This document shows positions 63,501 through 64,000 of a stretch of 64,000 nt of DNA, piece after piece. How positions within the stretch are numbered: the stretch's first letter is position 1; each line of letters begins with the position of its first letter. The stretch comes from Synchiropus splendidus (lineage: Eukaryota > Chordata > Actinopteri > Syngnathiformes > Callionymidae): positions 434,001 to 498,000 of the forward strand of contig NC_071350.1 of the NCBI RefSeq assembly GCF_027744825.2, in the 5' to 3' direction. The translations under genes were made by a program, and so were the position numbers. The notes under the pieces were generated by a model. That model was given only the letters and a program-made list of their open reading frames with translations. It searched no databases and was not told where the DNA came from.

Positions 63501-64000
63501 TTGGCGTTCCGAAACCCACCTTATCTCAGGCTGAAAAGCGTTTTTACGCATTGTGCCATAACTTTTCAGGGAAGCTTCAGAACATGAAATTTTAACCTCC
63601 CACTATAGCAGAAAGGGTCTTTCTAGTAGGTGCACATCAAATCTAAGCTGTCTGAAGTGTTTTTCGAAAGTTATCAACACTTTTATGTTTGGCGTTCCGA
63701 AACCCACCTTATCTCAGGCTGAAAAGCGTTTTTGTGCATTGTGCCATAACTTTTCAGGGAAGCTTCAGAACATGAAATTTTAACCTCCCACTATAGCAGA
63801 AAGGGTCTTTCTAGTAATTGCACATCAAATCTAAGCTGTCTGAAGTGTTTTTCAAAAGTTATCAACACTTTTATGTTTGGCGTTCCGAAACCCACCTTAT
63901 CTCAGGCTGAAAGGCGTTTTTACGCATTGTGCCATAACTTTTCAGGGAAGCTTCAGAACATGAAATTTTAACCTCCCACTATAGCAGAAAGGGTCTTTCT
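60538..64000. repeat. Irregular right part with a run of three B monomers
   Basis: The order is A B B B D A B E A2 B acA B E F'a F' D acC A and a partial AC-starting copy from 63922. The three successive B monomers (60726-61289) look like single-monomer amplification. The string E A2 B acA B E at 61854 also occurs at 48316 and 55649. Single-copy changes include 'aactttacagg' near 61493, 'gaaactcacc' near 61631, 'tgcaaatcaa' near 61751, 'cagagaagc' near 61875, 'aaacggtc' near 61920, 'gaatagcg' near 62217, 'accttccac' near 63032, 'agcaaaaag' near 63231, 'agtaattgc' near 63815 and 'aaaggcg' near 63911. The array runs off the window. Confidence 0.88.

Larger units (their letters stand above)
1..64000. 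repeat. 188-bp satellite DNA array filling the window
   Basis: The same unit recurs every 188 bases from the first to the last base, always in the same orientation. The motif 'tgcattgtgcc' falls at 1, 189, 377 and 565 and stays in register to the end, where base 1 of the last copy is at 63922. Net drift is only +2 bases over 340 periods, explained by eight one-base indels. GC counted in the first copy is 73 of 188. No spacer, inversion, transposon or unique sequence interrupts it. Satellites of this length are typical of eukaryotic centromeric or pericentromeric heterochromatin; the chromosomal location here is inference. Both array edges lie outside the window. I do not recognise the family. 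Confidence 0.98.

Noticed and set aside
1..64000. CRISPR array
   Set aside because: The 188-bp unit is conserved along its whole length; there are no unique spacers between short repeats and no cas genes.
1..64000. Tandem repeats coding for a repetitive protein
   Set aside because: The period is 2 modulo 3, and stops occur in the frames examined in most copies, so no long continuous reading frame exists.
1..64000. CENP-B box
   Set aside because: The core pattern TTCG-4N-A-2N-CGGG was looked for around the TTCGAAAG and CCGAAACCC motifs on both strands and does not fit. Absence does not exclude a centromeric role.
1..64000. Mobile element remnants or an undescribed gene system within the array
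   Set aside because: The register is unbroken across all 340 periods, leaving no room for any insertion longer than one base.

Overview
The whole 64,000-base window is one uninterrupted tandem array of a 188-bp satellite monomer of about 39% GC, with every copy in the same orientation. I see no unique sequence, gene, RNA gene, transposon, CRISPR or array edge. A first copy lacking one base, 339 full copies and a 79-base partial copy (from 63922) fill the window. This is eukaryotic heterochromatin, of the kind seen at centromeres, pericentromeres or other satellite blocks. I do not recognise the monomer and cannot name the species. Recurrent CpG-to-TpG/CpA changes weakly suggest a genome with cytosine methylation, such as a plant or vertebrate.

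Monomers are nearly identical and fall into a few haplotypes. Base 1 is the G/A of 'GTgcattg'/'ACgcattg'. The diagnostic bases are 1-2 (GT/AC), 26 (G/A), 54 (C/G), 85 (T/G), 102 (G/A), 105 (G/C), 121 (A/C/G) and 130 (C/T). Classes used here: A = GT,G,C,T,G,G,A,C; A2 = A with base 26 A; B = GT,A,C,T,A,G,C,C; D = B with base 26 G; D' = D with base 121 A; E = AC,G,C,G,G,C,G,C; C = like E but base 105 G (AC or GT start); F = GT,G,G,T,A,G,C,T; F' = F with base 54 C; F'a = F' with base 26 A; H = GT,G,C,T,G,C,G,C. The prefix ac marks a class with an AC start.

The array has nested higher-order structure and no single register. The most recurrent module is a pentamer A-B-E-F-D (940 bp), tandem at 7896-9775 and 58658-60537 and single at 34968-35907. 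Other tandem blocks are a hexamer (5264-7519), heptamers (9776-12031 and 19742-22373), a tetramer (32336-33839), a 13-mer (41360-46247), nonamers (51701-55084) and other pentamers (38540-40419, 56966-58845). Larger segments were copied at a distance: 18 monomers at 11092-14476 and 15982-19365, 12 monomers at 40420-42675 and 49633-51888, and 26 monomers at 45120-50008 and 52453-57341. The copies are tied together by shared private mutations, including a one-base insertion.

The short open frames are artefacts of single-base changes that remove a stop or create a TTG codon. The biology visible here is satellite evolution by repeated unequal exchange or segmental copying, with rare indels and visible CpG decay.
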